A stretch of 64,000 bases of DNA from Phytophthora sp. 'mugwort' (Eukaryota > Oomycota > Peronosporomycetes > Peronosporales > Peronosporaceae), in assembly GCA_033558025.1 (NCBI GenBank), contig JAUCEF010000018.1, positions 4,278,001 through 4,342,000 of the forward strand, written 5' to 3'. Of the stretch, positions 44,361 to 55,690 are shown piece after piece. The translations under genes were made by a program, and so were the position numbers. The notes under the pieces were generated by a model. That model saw only the letters and a program-made list of their open reading frames with translations. It ran no database searches and was not told the DNA's origin. Every line of letters starts with the position of its first letter. Position 1 is the stretch's first letter.

Positions 44361-44638
44361 TGTCGCAAATATGGTCGCTCGTACTCCCGATAAGACACAC
44401 TTAGTAGAAGAGAGGTATTCATTGTCACTTTGAACGAGGAAGCGTAGTGGGAGACCAGAGGAATTTGCTTGGACTGGTCGACAACGTAGGAGACTGAGGG
44501 GACTTGTGAGGCTCGGAGAAAAAAGCAAAGTCAGTTTATTCACTGCGTACGATCTCGTAGGCGACGCTGACAAAGATCGCGTTCCCGACCGACGGCGCTC
44601 GCTGTCCGATTTTCGGACGATTAGTTAGCTGCTCAACA
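44361..44638 (-). repeat. 3' LTR of Gypsy B (278 bp)
   Basis: Matches 49808-50447 once the nested solo LTR is removed. On minus it is preceded by a purine tract (GAAGGAGG), a candidate second-strand primer site. Confidence 0.8.
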
Positions 44639-44945
44639 TGACCTCCTTCAGGAATAAGCTTCATTTTCTCTTGAAAATCGCCATCTCCAGATGATCTGCA
44701 TATAGTTGTGTTGATTCCGTTCTTGGAGCCGCTTGGACGCTCGAATTGGTAACCCGTTTTCTTTCCGATGATACTCGCGAATCAGTCCAGTGACTGAAAG
44801 TAAATTGACGTAGGCTCCTAAGTTATATCGTCGACTCTGCCACCCATTTGCACTTGTACTGCTCCGTACCGTCGCGCTTAATGCAATGATCGAAAATGTC
44901 CTCGATGAGATGACCTTCAGAACCATCTTTGAGGCGCACGGGGGG
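44639..44945 (-). pseudogene. Gypsy B chromodomain region
   Basis: On minus HLIEDIFDHCIKRDGTEQYK followed by CKWVAEST fits a chromodomain (EDI..H...DGT.QYKCKW). The frame breaks soon after. A run of 16 G (44940-44955) lies at its upstream edge. Confidence 0.55.
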
Positions 44946-45059
44946 GGGGGGGGGGTATGGTTAAGCCACGAAAGAAAACAGAATTGTCCTTAACAAACGT
45001 TTTCAGCACCCACTGTGTGAAAACCAGGATGAATCTGCAATTCATGGGTCAAATTCAGG

Positions 45060-46270
45060 TCATAAGTGCTCCATCGTGCAGAATCTTACGCACTTCATAG
45101 GGACCGATCCATTTCGACGCAAACTTGCACTGCACGGCCCCGACTGTTTTCGGGTTGAAATCCTTGGTTGAGATTAGCACCATGTCGCCCACTGCGAATT
45201 TCTACTCGCGACGACCTTTGTCATATTGCAGCTTCATCGCAATTGAGCCTGCAAAATTTGCAGAATCGACTCCATTCTAGTCAGGAATTTTGTACCGGGG
45301 TCCGTTGATCCGACGGAATATGTAAGTCGGTCGGTAGCCTTGGCGAATAGCCCAGATCGGCAACGAATGGACCCATTCCAATACTGGACTGGTTGCGATT
45401 GTTGTATGTAAACTCCGCTAGAGTCCAATAGCGATCCCAATCGTCCTGGAAACCACTATCATAATGCCGCAGATATCCGGCGAGAATACCATTGATTATT
45501 TCAACCTACCCGTCAGTGCGTTGGCGATGAGCCATCACCAGCTTCAGTTTGGTACCGAGAATGGCTGCACAGGCGGACCAAAACTTCGATGTAACCTTCG
45601 TATCTCTATCCGACACAATATTTGACGGTAAGCCATGGTGGCGGACGTACTCTTTCACATAAAATTCTGCTAGGTCCTCAGCTGAAATAGTAGCATCCGT
45701 TTCAACGAAATGTACCCTCTTAGTTAATCTGTCAGCAGTTACGAGGATGATGTCGTAGCCATTTATGGTTTCGAGCAGACCTCTTATGAAGTCCATTCCG
45801 ATTGACGCCCATCTTCCTGTTAGAATTTCCGATGGATGCAACAAACCTGGCGCCTTCCCAGTGCGATGTTTACTTCTCCGACAAGACTCACACGTAGCAA
45901 TGTAGTTTCGAATCTTACGATGCATTCGCTTCCAGTAGAAACGACTCTGGACTGCCACATTTGTCTTCTCGACTACAGGAAGTCCTGCGCTCACAATATC
46001 AAGAAGCTCCCACAATATAGTATTCTGCAGCTCTTCCGCGTCCTGTGGGATGAAAATGCGGGAGCTATCTCCACACACCCATCGAACTAGATGTTCGTCC
46101 TCGACAAAGACATATTTTCCTCCAGACCCTTTTGGCTGCTCAGGTAACGTGGTCTTACTTATACCAGCTTTTCTCTTAGAATGAAGTTGCCGAGCCGCCC
46201 ACATCTGCTGCCGCTTGTGCTCAAGAAAATCAGTAGCAAAATCAGGCCTCCGGCTGATCGCATCGGTCAC
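45060..46270 (-). CDS. Gypsy B integrase (open for 254 codons, then broken)
   Basis: 46270-45506 is open. Zinc-binding part with CESCRRSKHR, catalytic core with SIGMDFIRGLLE (Asp 1) and SNIVSDRDTKVTSKFW (Asp 2). After a stop at 45506 the reading continues in other frames (TYNNRNQSSIGMGPF; FAVGDMVLISTKDFNPK; FASKWIGPYEVRKIL), which is the rest of the core and the SH3-like C-terminal domain. The catalytic Glu is expected at the break. Inactive overall. Confidence 0.75.
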
Positions 46271-46319
46271 TATGTTGGTCGACCCCGGAATGTATTTGAG
46301 CCGTAAATTAGACTTAGCC

Positions 46320-47590
46320 AGAAGTCATACCACCGACACAGCTGTCGATTAATTAGTTTTTGTTAAAGAACCCGTTCCAGCGAGTGGATGATCTGTCTCG
46401 ACGAGACATCCTCCATCGAGCAAATAGACTCTCCAAACTGAAGACACTGAACAATGGCCAGCATTATTTGTTGCTCATGCGTCGGGTAATTCAATTCGGC
46501 CTCCTTCATCTATCTACCGCAAAAGCAATAGGCTTCTCGATGCCATCACTTGTGTGCTGAAATAGTACCCCTCTTACAGCAAATCGAGATGCGTCGGACC
46601 GGATAAAGAATGGCTTAAAAAATCGGGCAACGCTAGGACAGGATTGCTGCTTAGGGCCGTCTTGAGCGTTATAAAAGCCTTTGAGTGTGCTGGTGGCCAG
46701 TCCAGCGAATATTTCATTCGCGACTTCACTAATTCAAACAGTGGGGCGCTAGTTTCTGAGTATGACTTGAAAAACCGTTGAATGTACAGGGTTGTCCCGA
46801 GGAAAGACTGCAAGTCTCGCATTTTTTTCCGCTCTGTCGACTCTTTAATAACCCTAACTTTATCAGGTCAATTCGAATACCCCCCACGGCCCACACAATC
46901 TCCTAAACAAGGGATTTCTGCTGCACAAAGTGTTGATTTCGAGAACTTCAGGTACAACTGCTTGTCTCGCTAACGCTTAAATACTTTCTTGCTACTTCCA
47001 AGTGCGTCTCCACGTCCTCCTCCTTCTTCGTAAAACGTAAATATCGTCGAAGTGGCAACACAGTTACGAAGATCCTCAAAAATGTCCTGCACAATGCGGT
47101 TAAATGTTGCCGGGGTATTACTCAGACCATCGGAATAGCAATGTACGCGTAGAGGCTATCGGGAGTTTGGAAAGCCGTATATGGAATGTCTTTTTCTCTC
47201 GTACGCAGCTGGTAGTAGCCCAACAGAAGATAAAACAACTTAACCAGAACGCTCCACTCAAACTTATTGAAGATTGCGTCCTTTCGAGGCATCGGAGACG
47301 ACTGACGAATTGTACGCTCGATAATCATGCACTACTCACCATCCCACCGCCTTTTAAATGCAAAATTTGTTGGGGCCGCGCGAGGTCACTTACTTGGGCG
47401 AATAAGGCCATCTTTCAGCATCGCCTTTATCCATTTGCGAAGTGCAACTTCCTGGTTTGGCCTAAGTCTCCCTGCTGCCGATAAACTGCTCCAGTGCCCT
47501 CCTTCACCTCCATCTCGTGCTGGGCCATGCACAGAAGGCCCAATAGGCAACTCAGTACGGAAAATCATTGAAAACCCTTTTAGCAAAGGA
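46320..47590 (-). pseudogene. Gypsy B reverse transcriptase / RNase H
   Basis: Readable parts on minus: LRKWIKAMLKDGLIRPSK, RKDAIFNKFEW, GYYQLRTREKDIPYTAFQTP, MRDLQSFLGTTLYIQRFFKS and FITLKTALSSNPVLALPDF. These are standard RT palm and connection segments. The frame is broken many times and the YxDD box is not clearly preserved. Confidence 0.7.
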
Positions 47591-47909
47591 TATCTATTCT
47601 CATCGAAGCTTTCCAGTTCCGACGTTGCTGTATTTCGGTTGCCACCGACGCCGTAGCAAAGGCCTGGAGTACCCCTGCTCCACTAAAACTTCAATATAGA
47701 GTGCGTTCACCTCAGGAGGTATTATAGCCAAGAACGCCTCAGGCTTGCGAATCAGCTTACGTGCAGTTTTCAGCGATATGTGCTTAGCGGAACCCCATCT
47801 AGCACAATAATGAGAGCTTCGTTCAGCTGGTAAATCCGGGGTGGCAGTTGTTTTGCCAGATCCTCCGTCAGTATCATCCGCTATACTGCTAGACCGCTCC
47901 GCTGCCCCC

Positions 47910-48095
47910 TCAGACGCTCAAGCCCCTTTCGATACTGGTCTTTGCTGTAGATTCTGCCTGCCTCCCAGTCAAATATCGGACCATTGCTTGTTTCCACGGA
48001 ACTCCAAGCATTAAGTCACACTTACTCGGAATGGAGCAGATATTGAAATCAAAGACAAAAGGCTCCATGTTGTCGACCTCAATCGTCAACGGCAC
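47910..48095 (-). pseudogene. Gypsy B protease fragment
   Basis: LTIEVDNMEPFVFDFNICSI followed by CDLMLGVPWKQ is the C-terminal half of a retropepsin-like domain (the DLMLG.PW signature). The catalytic D[ST]G half upstream is not readable. Confidence 0.5.
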
Positions 48096-48549
48096 GACCC
48101 GATTGGCACCTTCTCCGTCTTGCCGTTTGCATACGTGGCGGCAAAGTGGCCTAAATCAATTACAGCTTATTCCAAATTGTTTTCCGGACAAACGCTTCCG
48201 ACCCGCCACACAAAGTCGGCACGTTCGTCAAAGATGTCCGACAGCGATGCCGCTGCTCATCCCTCACGACACACGGCGTCCTTAATCAAACACTTCGCAG
48301 GCTTCGGATACTTGCAGTACTTCGCTTTACCTGGGTCAAACACTCGCGACTGCGAGCGGGTTGGCTGCATCAGGTCCCGGCATGTCATCCCCCCGACCCC
48401 CTAGTTAAATCAGACTTGATTTTTGCCATGTCTGCTTGCAGCGTCGCCATCATTTCCAGCCGTCGATCGATACTAGAATTTGACTGCTCTGCAGCCGTTG
48501 ACACCGTATTCTTCTTCTTGTTCTTCAGCCGTTTGGGATGAAGCTCGGG

Positions 48550-49790
48550 GTGCAGCTTCCAGCAATTATGGCGCGTGTGCCTCGCTCAGTGCACTGGATC
48601 GTCGACACTGCGGCACCTCGGATTTCTTCTCAGCACTGGAGGGAACTTGCTTGTGCGACTTCAATGCTTTCGGCACCACACTTCTTTTCGCGTTAGAAGG
48701 CTTCTTTGAATTCAATTCTGCTGAGTTGGCTTGCGGATTCATCGCTCGCGCAGCACCCACTAACCCTTCCTATGTCGGGTGATGTTTGGTTCGCAGGAAG
48801 TTCTTGAGCTCGTGCGACTGGAGGCCTTTCTTAAAAAAAAACCATCTTAAACTTTACAGAGACCTCCTCCGCTCGAGACAGCGAACAAATTTCTCAATGT
48901 GCTTATCTGTAGAGCGACTGCCTTGCGTGCAGTCAAACAAACAACCAATCTGGTCCTCCTCTCGAGACTTGGTTTTAGGAAGCGCTGCCTCATAGTTTTT
49001 GCAATGCAGCTCCAGCGCCATTATCTACTGTACTCCTGCAACAGCCATGCTTTGGGCTTACCTTTGGTGTGATTCTCATCGTCAAGTGGCCGACACGGAA
49101 ATCAACTTGAGGCTGCCTAAAGAACAAACCGAAAGCTCGATACCATAAATCATATTTCACACGTAAAGATCGATGTCGTCCTTGTCATCACTAGCAAATA
49201 CGGGGTCTTTTTCTGCTTGAATTTCTTCGAAATACGAGACTCCAGTTCATCATTTGAGTACTCTGGCGTTCCAGGCGGCGTGTTGCCAAACACGTCCCAC
49301 CCAGGATACAGATCGGCATTGGCCGTGGTCTCCGCTCCAACTGCGGCCAGCGTGTTCGGCATGGTCTCGACTTTACTCGAAGTTCGGCTAGCCCCGCGCA
49401 CTGGCTCCGCATCTCAGAATGCAATTGGTCCATTTCACCGCGCATTGCTCCAATCTACCCCAAGTTATTCATCATGGTCGCACTGCAGTAATTTGACGAT
49501 TGGTGCATCTGCTCAATCACCTGCTCCAAAAGTTGGTGTGTGCGCGCTGCCCGCGCGTCACTTTCGTTTTGACGAGCCTCCACTCGATTCGCAAACACTG
49601 AAACTGATTCTGCCAACAACGTTTGCTCCGTCTGGATTGTGTTAAGCACGGTCTCGCACCGAAGCAATTTAGTCAGAAGATCGCGGACCTCGTCGACTTC
49701 GTTACTAGTGAGTCTCGACGACTGCTCACCATCTTGGGCCGCGTTAACTTCGTAATATCGACTCCTTGACGGTTGACGATCGTCATCTCA
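48550..49790 (-). pseudogene. Gypsy B gag-like region
   Basis: From about 49787 on minus a heptad-rich coiled coil is readable across two frames (SNEVDEVRDLLTKLLRCETV, LLAESVSVFANRVEARQNES), then Lys/Ser-rich sequence (48760-48566). No zinc knuckle is seen. Assigned by position in front of the protease. Confidence 0.45.
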
Positions 49791-49807
49791 GCTCGAAAGC
49801 TCTACAA

Positions 49808-50447
49808 TTTCGCAAATATGATCGCTCCTACTCCAGATAAGACACACATAGTAGAAGAGAGGTATTGTATTCAGGTCACTTTGAACGAGGAAGCGTAGAG
49901 TTGGAGACCAGAGGACTTTGCAGGGACTCTGGTCAACGATGTAGGAGACATGTGACGCTCGGAAAAAATAGCGAAATCATATATTAGCTGCGTACGATCT
50001 TGCAGCGGGGCAACGAGGAGTGGTGCGACAGAGGAAGGCGTATGACTCCCCCAGTCTCAGCGGCTCCTAATGTCTCCGCAGATGCTTAGATCCCTCTAGT
50101 TATACCACTAAAGACTCAAAGAGTCAGTATTCCTAAACGATACTCTCTTTTTGATGCTAAAACTGAGCTGTTAGTTGTTTGCTTATCTGCGGCAAAGCCG
50201 CCTGTGGTGAAATGTATGACTCTAACTATCTAACATAGTTAAACCTAGTCAAATGATATCGAGTACCCCTGTGGCCACGTAATGAGATCATGTTAATCCA
50301 AGTGGTACGAAGTACCACTTGCTGCAAGGTGACACGTATCATGGCTACACTTCGTGCCACCTTCGTGTAATCCCGTTACAGATCTTGTAGGCGACGGAAG
50401 GCGCTCGCTCGTCCAAATCTTCGGAACGATTAGTTGGTTCCGCAACA
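49808..50447 (-). repeat. 5' LTR of Gypsy B, interrupted by a solo LTR
   Basis: LTR sequence 49808-50000 and 50381-50447; together about 255 bp, close to the other LTR. The break falls inside CGTACGATCT/CGTAGGCGAC, which is continuous in the 44.4-kb LTR. Confidence 0.85.
50001..50380 (-). repeat. Solo LTR of Gypsy A family with target duplication
   Basis: 380 bp, TGTAA...GCTGCA on minus, flanked on both sides by GATCT (49996-50000 and 50381-50385). A solo LTR of this kind forms by recombination between the two LTRs of a once complete element. Confidence 0.9.
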
Positions 50448-50626
50448 GGATCTAACGGACCTGACAATATTACGCCCATGCCTACACTACGTGTATTTAA
50501 CTTTTTTATATAAGTAGAAAGACCGCACCAACTTGACAAGTAGGTTCATGTTTTATTAAGCTTGCGTACTAAAATTGAGATCCCCAATTTAGGACACACC
50601 ATGAATTCTACCCTTCAACTGATTGT

Positions 50627-51682
50627 TCAAAGTCCGGGGTACAGTCCAAGGACTCCAGGGCTGGGTTTGCCCTGTACCTCCCCGAAATATAGCGCGAACG
50701 TCTGCTTCCACTGCTCCACCTTCGCGCGGTCCTCCATAAACTTCGGAAAAGCCGCCATGTTGGCTTCAGGGATGCTCCAAGGCTTGCCGCTGTTGATATC
50801 CGTGCGCACACTGCTGAACACCACTGTCGTCTGTGCTTCCTTGGAAATAGCCCAGTTCATGAACAGTTTTGCGGCAGCAGGGTGCTTGCCCTTTGATAAG
50901 ATGCCAACACGTTGACCCCAGTTCAGGTAGTCTGTGCCATTGCCTCCCACAAACTCGATCGGAGTGCCAGGCGTGCTCGTACCCACACCAATCAGCTTCT
51001 CACCAGAGCTGACAAGCTCACCCGCGACATTCGATCCGCGATTGAAGTCAATGTTCTGCTGAGCCATCTTAGCCACCCAGTCCCAGCCGTACTTCTCCAC
51101 GTAACGAGTGTATAGGAACAGCACTGCATCGTCATCGTGTGGGTAGGACGAGGCGATCTTGTCAGCCCACTGCGGATGCGTCAGATCCGCCGGAGTAGCA
51201 GGCGGCGCAACGCCGTTGAGTGCGCTCGAGTTGTAGATGTAGCCAAAACTAAAGATCGTGTACGCCAGCCAGGCACCATTCTTGTCCTTCAACGAATCGT
51301 GGACCTTGGAAAAATCTTTGGGCTTGTAACGAAGAAGCTCACCGGCCTTGGTCCAACGGGTGAAGTCTTGCAGCGTTTGGAGAGCGACCACGTCCGGTAC
51401 TAGTGTGTCAGTTAGCAGCTGGTTATCAATACGCACGTCGTGGTACTTGCTGTAGTCGACGACAACAGTGAAGTTGATTTTCGGGAAACGCTGCGAAAAT
51501 GCTTGATGGAGGCGGTCTTGCTGCGTAGGAGTATCGCCTCCGTGATACAGAACAAGGTTGCCACCTTCGGCGACGGCATCAGCGTAGAGATCGTTGATAG
51601 TCTTAGACTCCTCACCAGATTTCGCCACAATCCCAGAGGAGAGGAGAGCAGAAACCACAAAAAACGGAGCAAGGAGCTGCAT
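50627..51682 (-). CDS. Secreted solute-binding protein of bacterial ABC-importer type
   Basis: Intronless, 351 residues from ATG 51682. The codons upstream (to 51787) start with a non-ATG codon and lack a signal, so I exclude them. Residues 1-20 (MQLLAPFFVVSALLSSGIVA) are a typical secretion signal. The mature part reads like family 1/6 periplasmic binding proteins related to ferric-iron and small-anion binders: LVLYHGGDTPTQQDRLHQAF, RFPKINFTVVVDYSKYHDVR, LVPDVVALQTLQDFTRWTK, FSFGYIYNSSALNG, PADLTHPQWADKI and NWAISKEAQTTV, in the family's usual order. No ABC permease or ATPase lies nearby, and eukaryotes do not have that import system, so it would act as a free or wall-bound ligand binder outside the cell. 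Horizontal transfer is likely; ligand unknown. Confidence 0.85.
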   Translation of the reverse strand: MQLLAPFFVVSALLSSGIVAKSGEESKTINDLYADAVAEGGNLVLYHGGDTPTQQDRLHQAFSQRFPKINFTVVVDYSKYHDVRIDNQLLTDTLVPDVVALQTLQDFTRWTKAGELLRYKPKDFSKVHDSLKDKNGAWLAYTIFSFGYIYNSSALNGVAPPATPADLTHPQWADKIASSYPHDDDAVLFLYTRYVEKYGWDWVAKMAQQNIDFNRGSNVAGELVSSGEKLIGVGTSTPGTPIEFVGGNGTDYLNWGQRVGILSKGKHPAAAKLFMNWAISKEAQTTVVFSSVRTDINSGKPWSIPEANMAAFPKFMEDRAKVEQWKQTFALYFGEVQGKPSPGVLGLYPGL

Positions 51683-52226
51683 CGCGGGCGAGTCGGGAAA
51701 CAAAGTAGAACGTTGGGCACTTGATTCGGAGCGAGGAAGTTTGGGAATGATCCAGCTATTATAGAAAGTGGTCGAGGAACGATTCAACCATGATCACGAA
51801 GTACTGAGACCTTCTACAGGCCTCAATACCTCGGTATACTGGATTGCTCCGGTGCAATGCCCTTGGCACTCTACCGACACTGTGACGTATACACCATATC
51901 GCCTTGCTGTTCGCACTGCAATCCGATCGTACCTGTGGCACATGGTGTTTTTATTTACAGGGTTTTAGATACATCCCGATAGGTGATGATCAGCTTACGG
52001 TATACATCGTCTTATGATGCTACGTGAAGTTCATCTGAAAAAGTTGGCTGCTAACGGGGATTTTACTCCGTCCGGGTTTGGATAATCAGATTCAGTGCGA
52101 TTGAACAACATGATCTAGCCAGTCGAAAGCAGCAGAAAGAATGCGTGGCAAGTCATCAAATTGTTTACGCTCCATTACGACCCCACACAGGCTTTTAAAG
52201 GGAGGGAGGGTGAAAGACAACATCTT
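51683..52226. other. Promoter side of binding-protein gene, otherwise empty
   Basis: No protein-like frame beyond about 60 codons resembling anything. Contains the upstream region of the binding-protein gene. Confidence 0.4.
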
Positions 52227-53320
52227 TTGTGAGTCGCATATCCGTAGCCCGCGCGGGGGACCCTCGAAGCGAGGCCGTGCGGTATTTGCGAAAGCAGACC
52301 TACCGCCGAGCATTCCAGCGATCCGAGCACTATAGCGGGCTGAACTTAAAATCTTCTCCTCGCAGGAGCGCAGCGACTGTTTGCGGAGCGCAGCGAAGCA
52401 AAACGGCGATGACATCCGTCCTGCATATGGAGGTTAACTTATTACATCGCTTGGTATTATTAAGATGTCATTTTTATATAGTATGCGCAGCATCTGTTTT
52501 CGTTAAGCCTGTCACATTTAAATCCCTGTAGATGCTTATATTTATTACCACATAAATATTACATAACTTAGCAGACATACTGAAATATTCTCGTATACTA
52601 TTTGAAACAAATTCCCGGTGCGTCTCTTATACTTAATCAAAATTCAATCAGCTGGATTTATCAATTAGAACGGGATGACAGTAAACTGATGAATGCATAA
52701 AAACACCGAAACCGTAACTGTGCTGATTCGGAGAAACACCGTAATTTTTCACCTACTACCGCCAATAACCAGAACCCTAAGCCGGTACGGCTTGCACGCG
52801 AAGCGTAATGGTGGTCCTGGGTTTGCATCCGTGTACTTCGTACACGGCCAGCAAAACCAGGCCCTACCTTGCACTGGTGGCACCAGTGGTGCTGGGGTAG
52901 GTTTGCGGTGTGGGCATCAAAACCAATGGTGTTTTTGGTACAGTATTACTCATCATGAGGCCTGCCGACACCTTGTGACTGTACCGGTACGCGGTATCTG
53001 CTTATCCTTGCAAATCTTCAGCGGTCGTTCAGTGACTGGTGAATTTCGAATGCTGTGCATTCGTTAGGCTTCGCGTCCTGCTTCTGCTGCGAGAATGGCA
53101 GAATCGCACAGATGAAACAATTAAAAGCACATAAAAGAAGGCAGTCGCACAAAAGCTTCTATTCAGAGCATACTGGGGGTTGCACCCCCCAGACCCCGCA
53201 TTAGAAACTAACTCCGATTCAGGGCAACGGGTCCGTTGGCTAGTGAGCTCGTCGCTGGCCTCGCCTGCGCAAATACCGCGCGGCCTTGCTTCGCGGGCAC
53301 CCCGCACGGGTTTGCTTCTC
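52227..53320. repeat. Putative non-autonomous DNA transposon with GC-rich terminal repeats
   Basis: Imperfect inverted ends: GCGCGGGGGACCCTCGAAGC...GCGGTATTTGCG at 52251-52290 and its reverse at 53268-53310 (CGCAAATACCGC...GCTTCGCGGGCACCCCGC). The interior is AT-rich to 52700, then has several short palindromes, including CTGGGGG-TTGCAC-CCCCCAG type at 53173-53192. No transposase. Confidence 0.45.
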
Positions 53321-54204
53321 TCGCACCCGCCCCCTACAGTCCTCTATTATAAGCATACCGGTTACAGTCTCTGTGAATTTCACGTTTTCGTCTCTGCGAT
53401 TCTACTTATCTCTACTGCGGCCCATCTTTACCGTTTTTCCGCGTGGAGCTGAGACGTGAATTCCACTTCGTGGTGGCCAGAAGACGATGGATGACTCGAT
53501 GCAGAGTTCGTCTTAAAAACAAACGGGGACAAAAGGGAGCAAGAAACACCGAGTAGTAATGTGCAAGCTAGGCAACTAGGCCGTACACGCTGCTTTGATG
53601 ACTCTTGAAGTCGACGTGTACTGCAAGTTGCCCGACTTCGACTCGGATGGGCTTCCTTTGTCAGTGTGATGCGGTGTACATGGATGCTGATTTTACATCC
53701 CAAAAATCAACTAGACCTCGGACTCGGAAGTCTTCCAATGTTCACGGTAAGAAACCTACATGTATTTGCTCCAAAACTCGCTCCGAAGACAGCCTGCAAC
53801 TAATTGAGTGCCTGATGTGCACTACCGATCCCACATACTGTATATACCTTATGGCACCATGGCTGGCGAATTGAAGTGGTCGTTTATTGGTCGGTCTGAT
53901 TCTGATTAAATGGCCTCATTTTGTTTTTCAATCAGAGAAAATCTGAATATTTACTGCAGCAGTCTTCAGTCGCAATTGTCGACGCCGCGAGCCGTGATAT
54001 CAGTTGGGATATGTATGATATTCTGATGGTAGAACAAAGCCGAGAACATTCGTGCGATTCATGCACCACTCAGGGGTTGAGTAATCGATCAATGCAGAGA
54101 ATTCTTCAGCTGCCGGATCAACTACTTTGTTCATAAAACTAATACCTTCACATGCCAAAAACTGTTGCACTCCGTCGTTGGTATGTCTACGTAGTGGTCA
54201 GATC
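53321..54204. other. No recognised gene
   Basis: A Cys-rich short frame on plus (53605-53874; THGKKPTCIC-like, IECLMCTTDP) has no clear family. Otherwise nothing. Confidence 0.3.
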
Positions 54205-54563
54205 CTAAGTTGGAGGTCTAATAAATTTGTCAGTAGCACAACAAAAATACCGTACGTCCACAAACATAACCATAACACTTTGCCTTACTGGGACTGCTCT
54301 GCATGCGCGCAACCATAGGTTGATATCATGGTGAACCGCCGCCATTCGCAGCGATTGTGATGTCTGGCGTCTCAAAATACCCAACAGACTCGCCTTCTTC
54401 CTGCTGCAACTCAACAATTCTTCTACGCTTAATACGTCACTCGCAACCCACTCATCAAGTACCGGTTTCAAGCCATCGTTAGTCAAGCAACTTGCCAACT
54501 TGCCAACTTGTCTCACTGTATGGAAGAACCGGTCATTCATGAGGAACTTTCGGCGAGCGCCAG
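54205..54563 (-). pseudogene. Duplicated fragment of the PPR-exonuclease gene
   Basis: Reads NDRFFHTVRQVGKLASC, DGLKPVLDEWVASDVLS, RRQTSQSLRMAAVHHDIN, which copies exon 2 of the gene at 34.8-38.3 kb (DDRFFHTVGQVAKLL, DGLKPVLNEWVASNVLS, GHQTSQSVRKAVVHHDIN). Similarity is visible in DNA too and seems to run into the following intron (TTGTCAGTAG at 54229 and 37207), so this is a genomic copy, not a processed one. It has a small deletion and stops. Confidence 0.8.
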
Positions 54564-55069
54564 ATATCGTATACTTAAGTAATATTTATTGATCCGCCAG
54601 ATGAGAAAAAACATTTTTTCGTAGTTTTATTGGGACGATGTTACAGTAATGGTACTGATTATACACGGCCCTTAATTGACATTTTTCGGTAGAGCAGCAC
54701 TGACTTTGGACACTGAAAACATACATGTACTGTATGCTGAAATCCTTACCCATTACGTAGAGTAAATTATATTATTTTCGTTTTGGTGTGTGCAAAATAT
54801 ATCATAAAGTCATCTTTTCGCGACAATTCTAGATTTGGAAATCGTGGGACATAGATAATTTCTGTGATCAGTGAAAGCATCTTGTAAAAATTTGGTCAAA
54901 TGCTTTTGGTAGCACCAAACGCAGCTACAAAATATCAAGTACAAATATTGAAGCTGAAATTAACCTTCGGTAGCTGCCTCCTTGCCTATATAAGCTATGG
55001 ACTTGTGCAAATAGCGCATACGCAAGTAGGTAGAATATTGTAGAGGCAATCATCCCAACGAAGCCCGAG
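54564..55069. other. AT-rich gap, nothing recognised
   Basis: No frame, RNA gene or repeat that I can support. Confidence 0.4.
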
Positions 55070-55680
55070 CTAGCCGCATTTTAGTGTAGCTATGCACCAG
55101 ACACCACACATGCTCCCGTTCTGTTGGGTACTTCGCTCTATCTTTTCGAATGTCAGCATATCCTTTAGTTGCAATAATCCCTCGATCACCGTGTACACAC
55201 TTTTCTCGATAACATTGCAGTTGTTTTGCTTCTGTAGAGGGTCAACATGTAGCAAACAGCTTTGTTCGTGCCTGTACGGATATTCTTGTCAATCCGGAAC
55301 GCGACCCAGTGAGCTCCGACGTTAAATATTAAAATGAAGCGCTTGCAGCGCGGATCGAAACCACTAGCAATTCGTCGCTTTTGATCGGGCAAAATAAACT
55401 CGCGGTAACTTGGGCTAATGGTACCGACGTCCTGATATTCATCGCGTAGTACTATCATCGAGAGTAGAACCGACGGGGTGTGAAGCCAAAGATTTTCGGA
55501 AGTCAAATAGCTGGTATCCAGCCACAATCTCCCCTGGCATACGATTCGTACCGAGGTTGAGCGTCTCGATGTAGCGCTTGGACTCTTTCTGCTAGTCATG
55601 CACCAAAGGTTTTTAGTATGGGGTGAAATGTGAGTCTTCAAACTATTCGAAACGCTCTTTTGTGATGTGGAAAATGTCAC
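55070..55680 (-). pseudogene. Ulp1-type (C48) cysteine protease relic
   Basis: In order: LWLDTSYLTSENLWLHTP, REFILPDQKRRIASGFD, the His motif VGAHWVAFRIDK, the Asp region VDPLQKQNNCNVIEKSV (in a second frame), and the Cys motif QQNGSMCGVWCIATL. This is the catalytic triad order of SUMO-protease-like enzymes often carried by transposons. One or more frameshifts near 55260 break it. The N-terminal part is absent: a Gypsy LTR begins 11 bp further on. Confidence 0.7.
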
Positions 55681-55690
55681 TTTGTGATGG

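Larger units (their letters stand above)
44361..50447 (-). mobile_element. Gypsy chromovirus B, full length, minus strand
   Basis: Bounded by LTRs (TGTTG...TCGCGACA-type ends) and by a perfect 5-bp duplication GGATC at 44356-44360 and 50448-50452. Internal order on minus: gag-like coiled coil, protease, RT, RNase H, integrase, chromodomain. Integrase is the only long open frame. A solo LTR of the Gypsy A family is nested in its 5' LTR. Confidence 0.85.

Noticed and set aside
51683..51787. 35-residue N-terminal extension of the binding protein
   Set aside because: Starts with a non-ATG codon and would bury the signal peptide.
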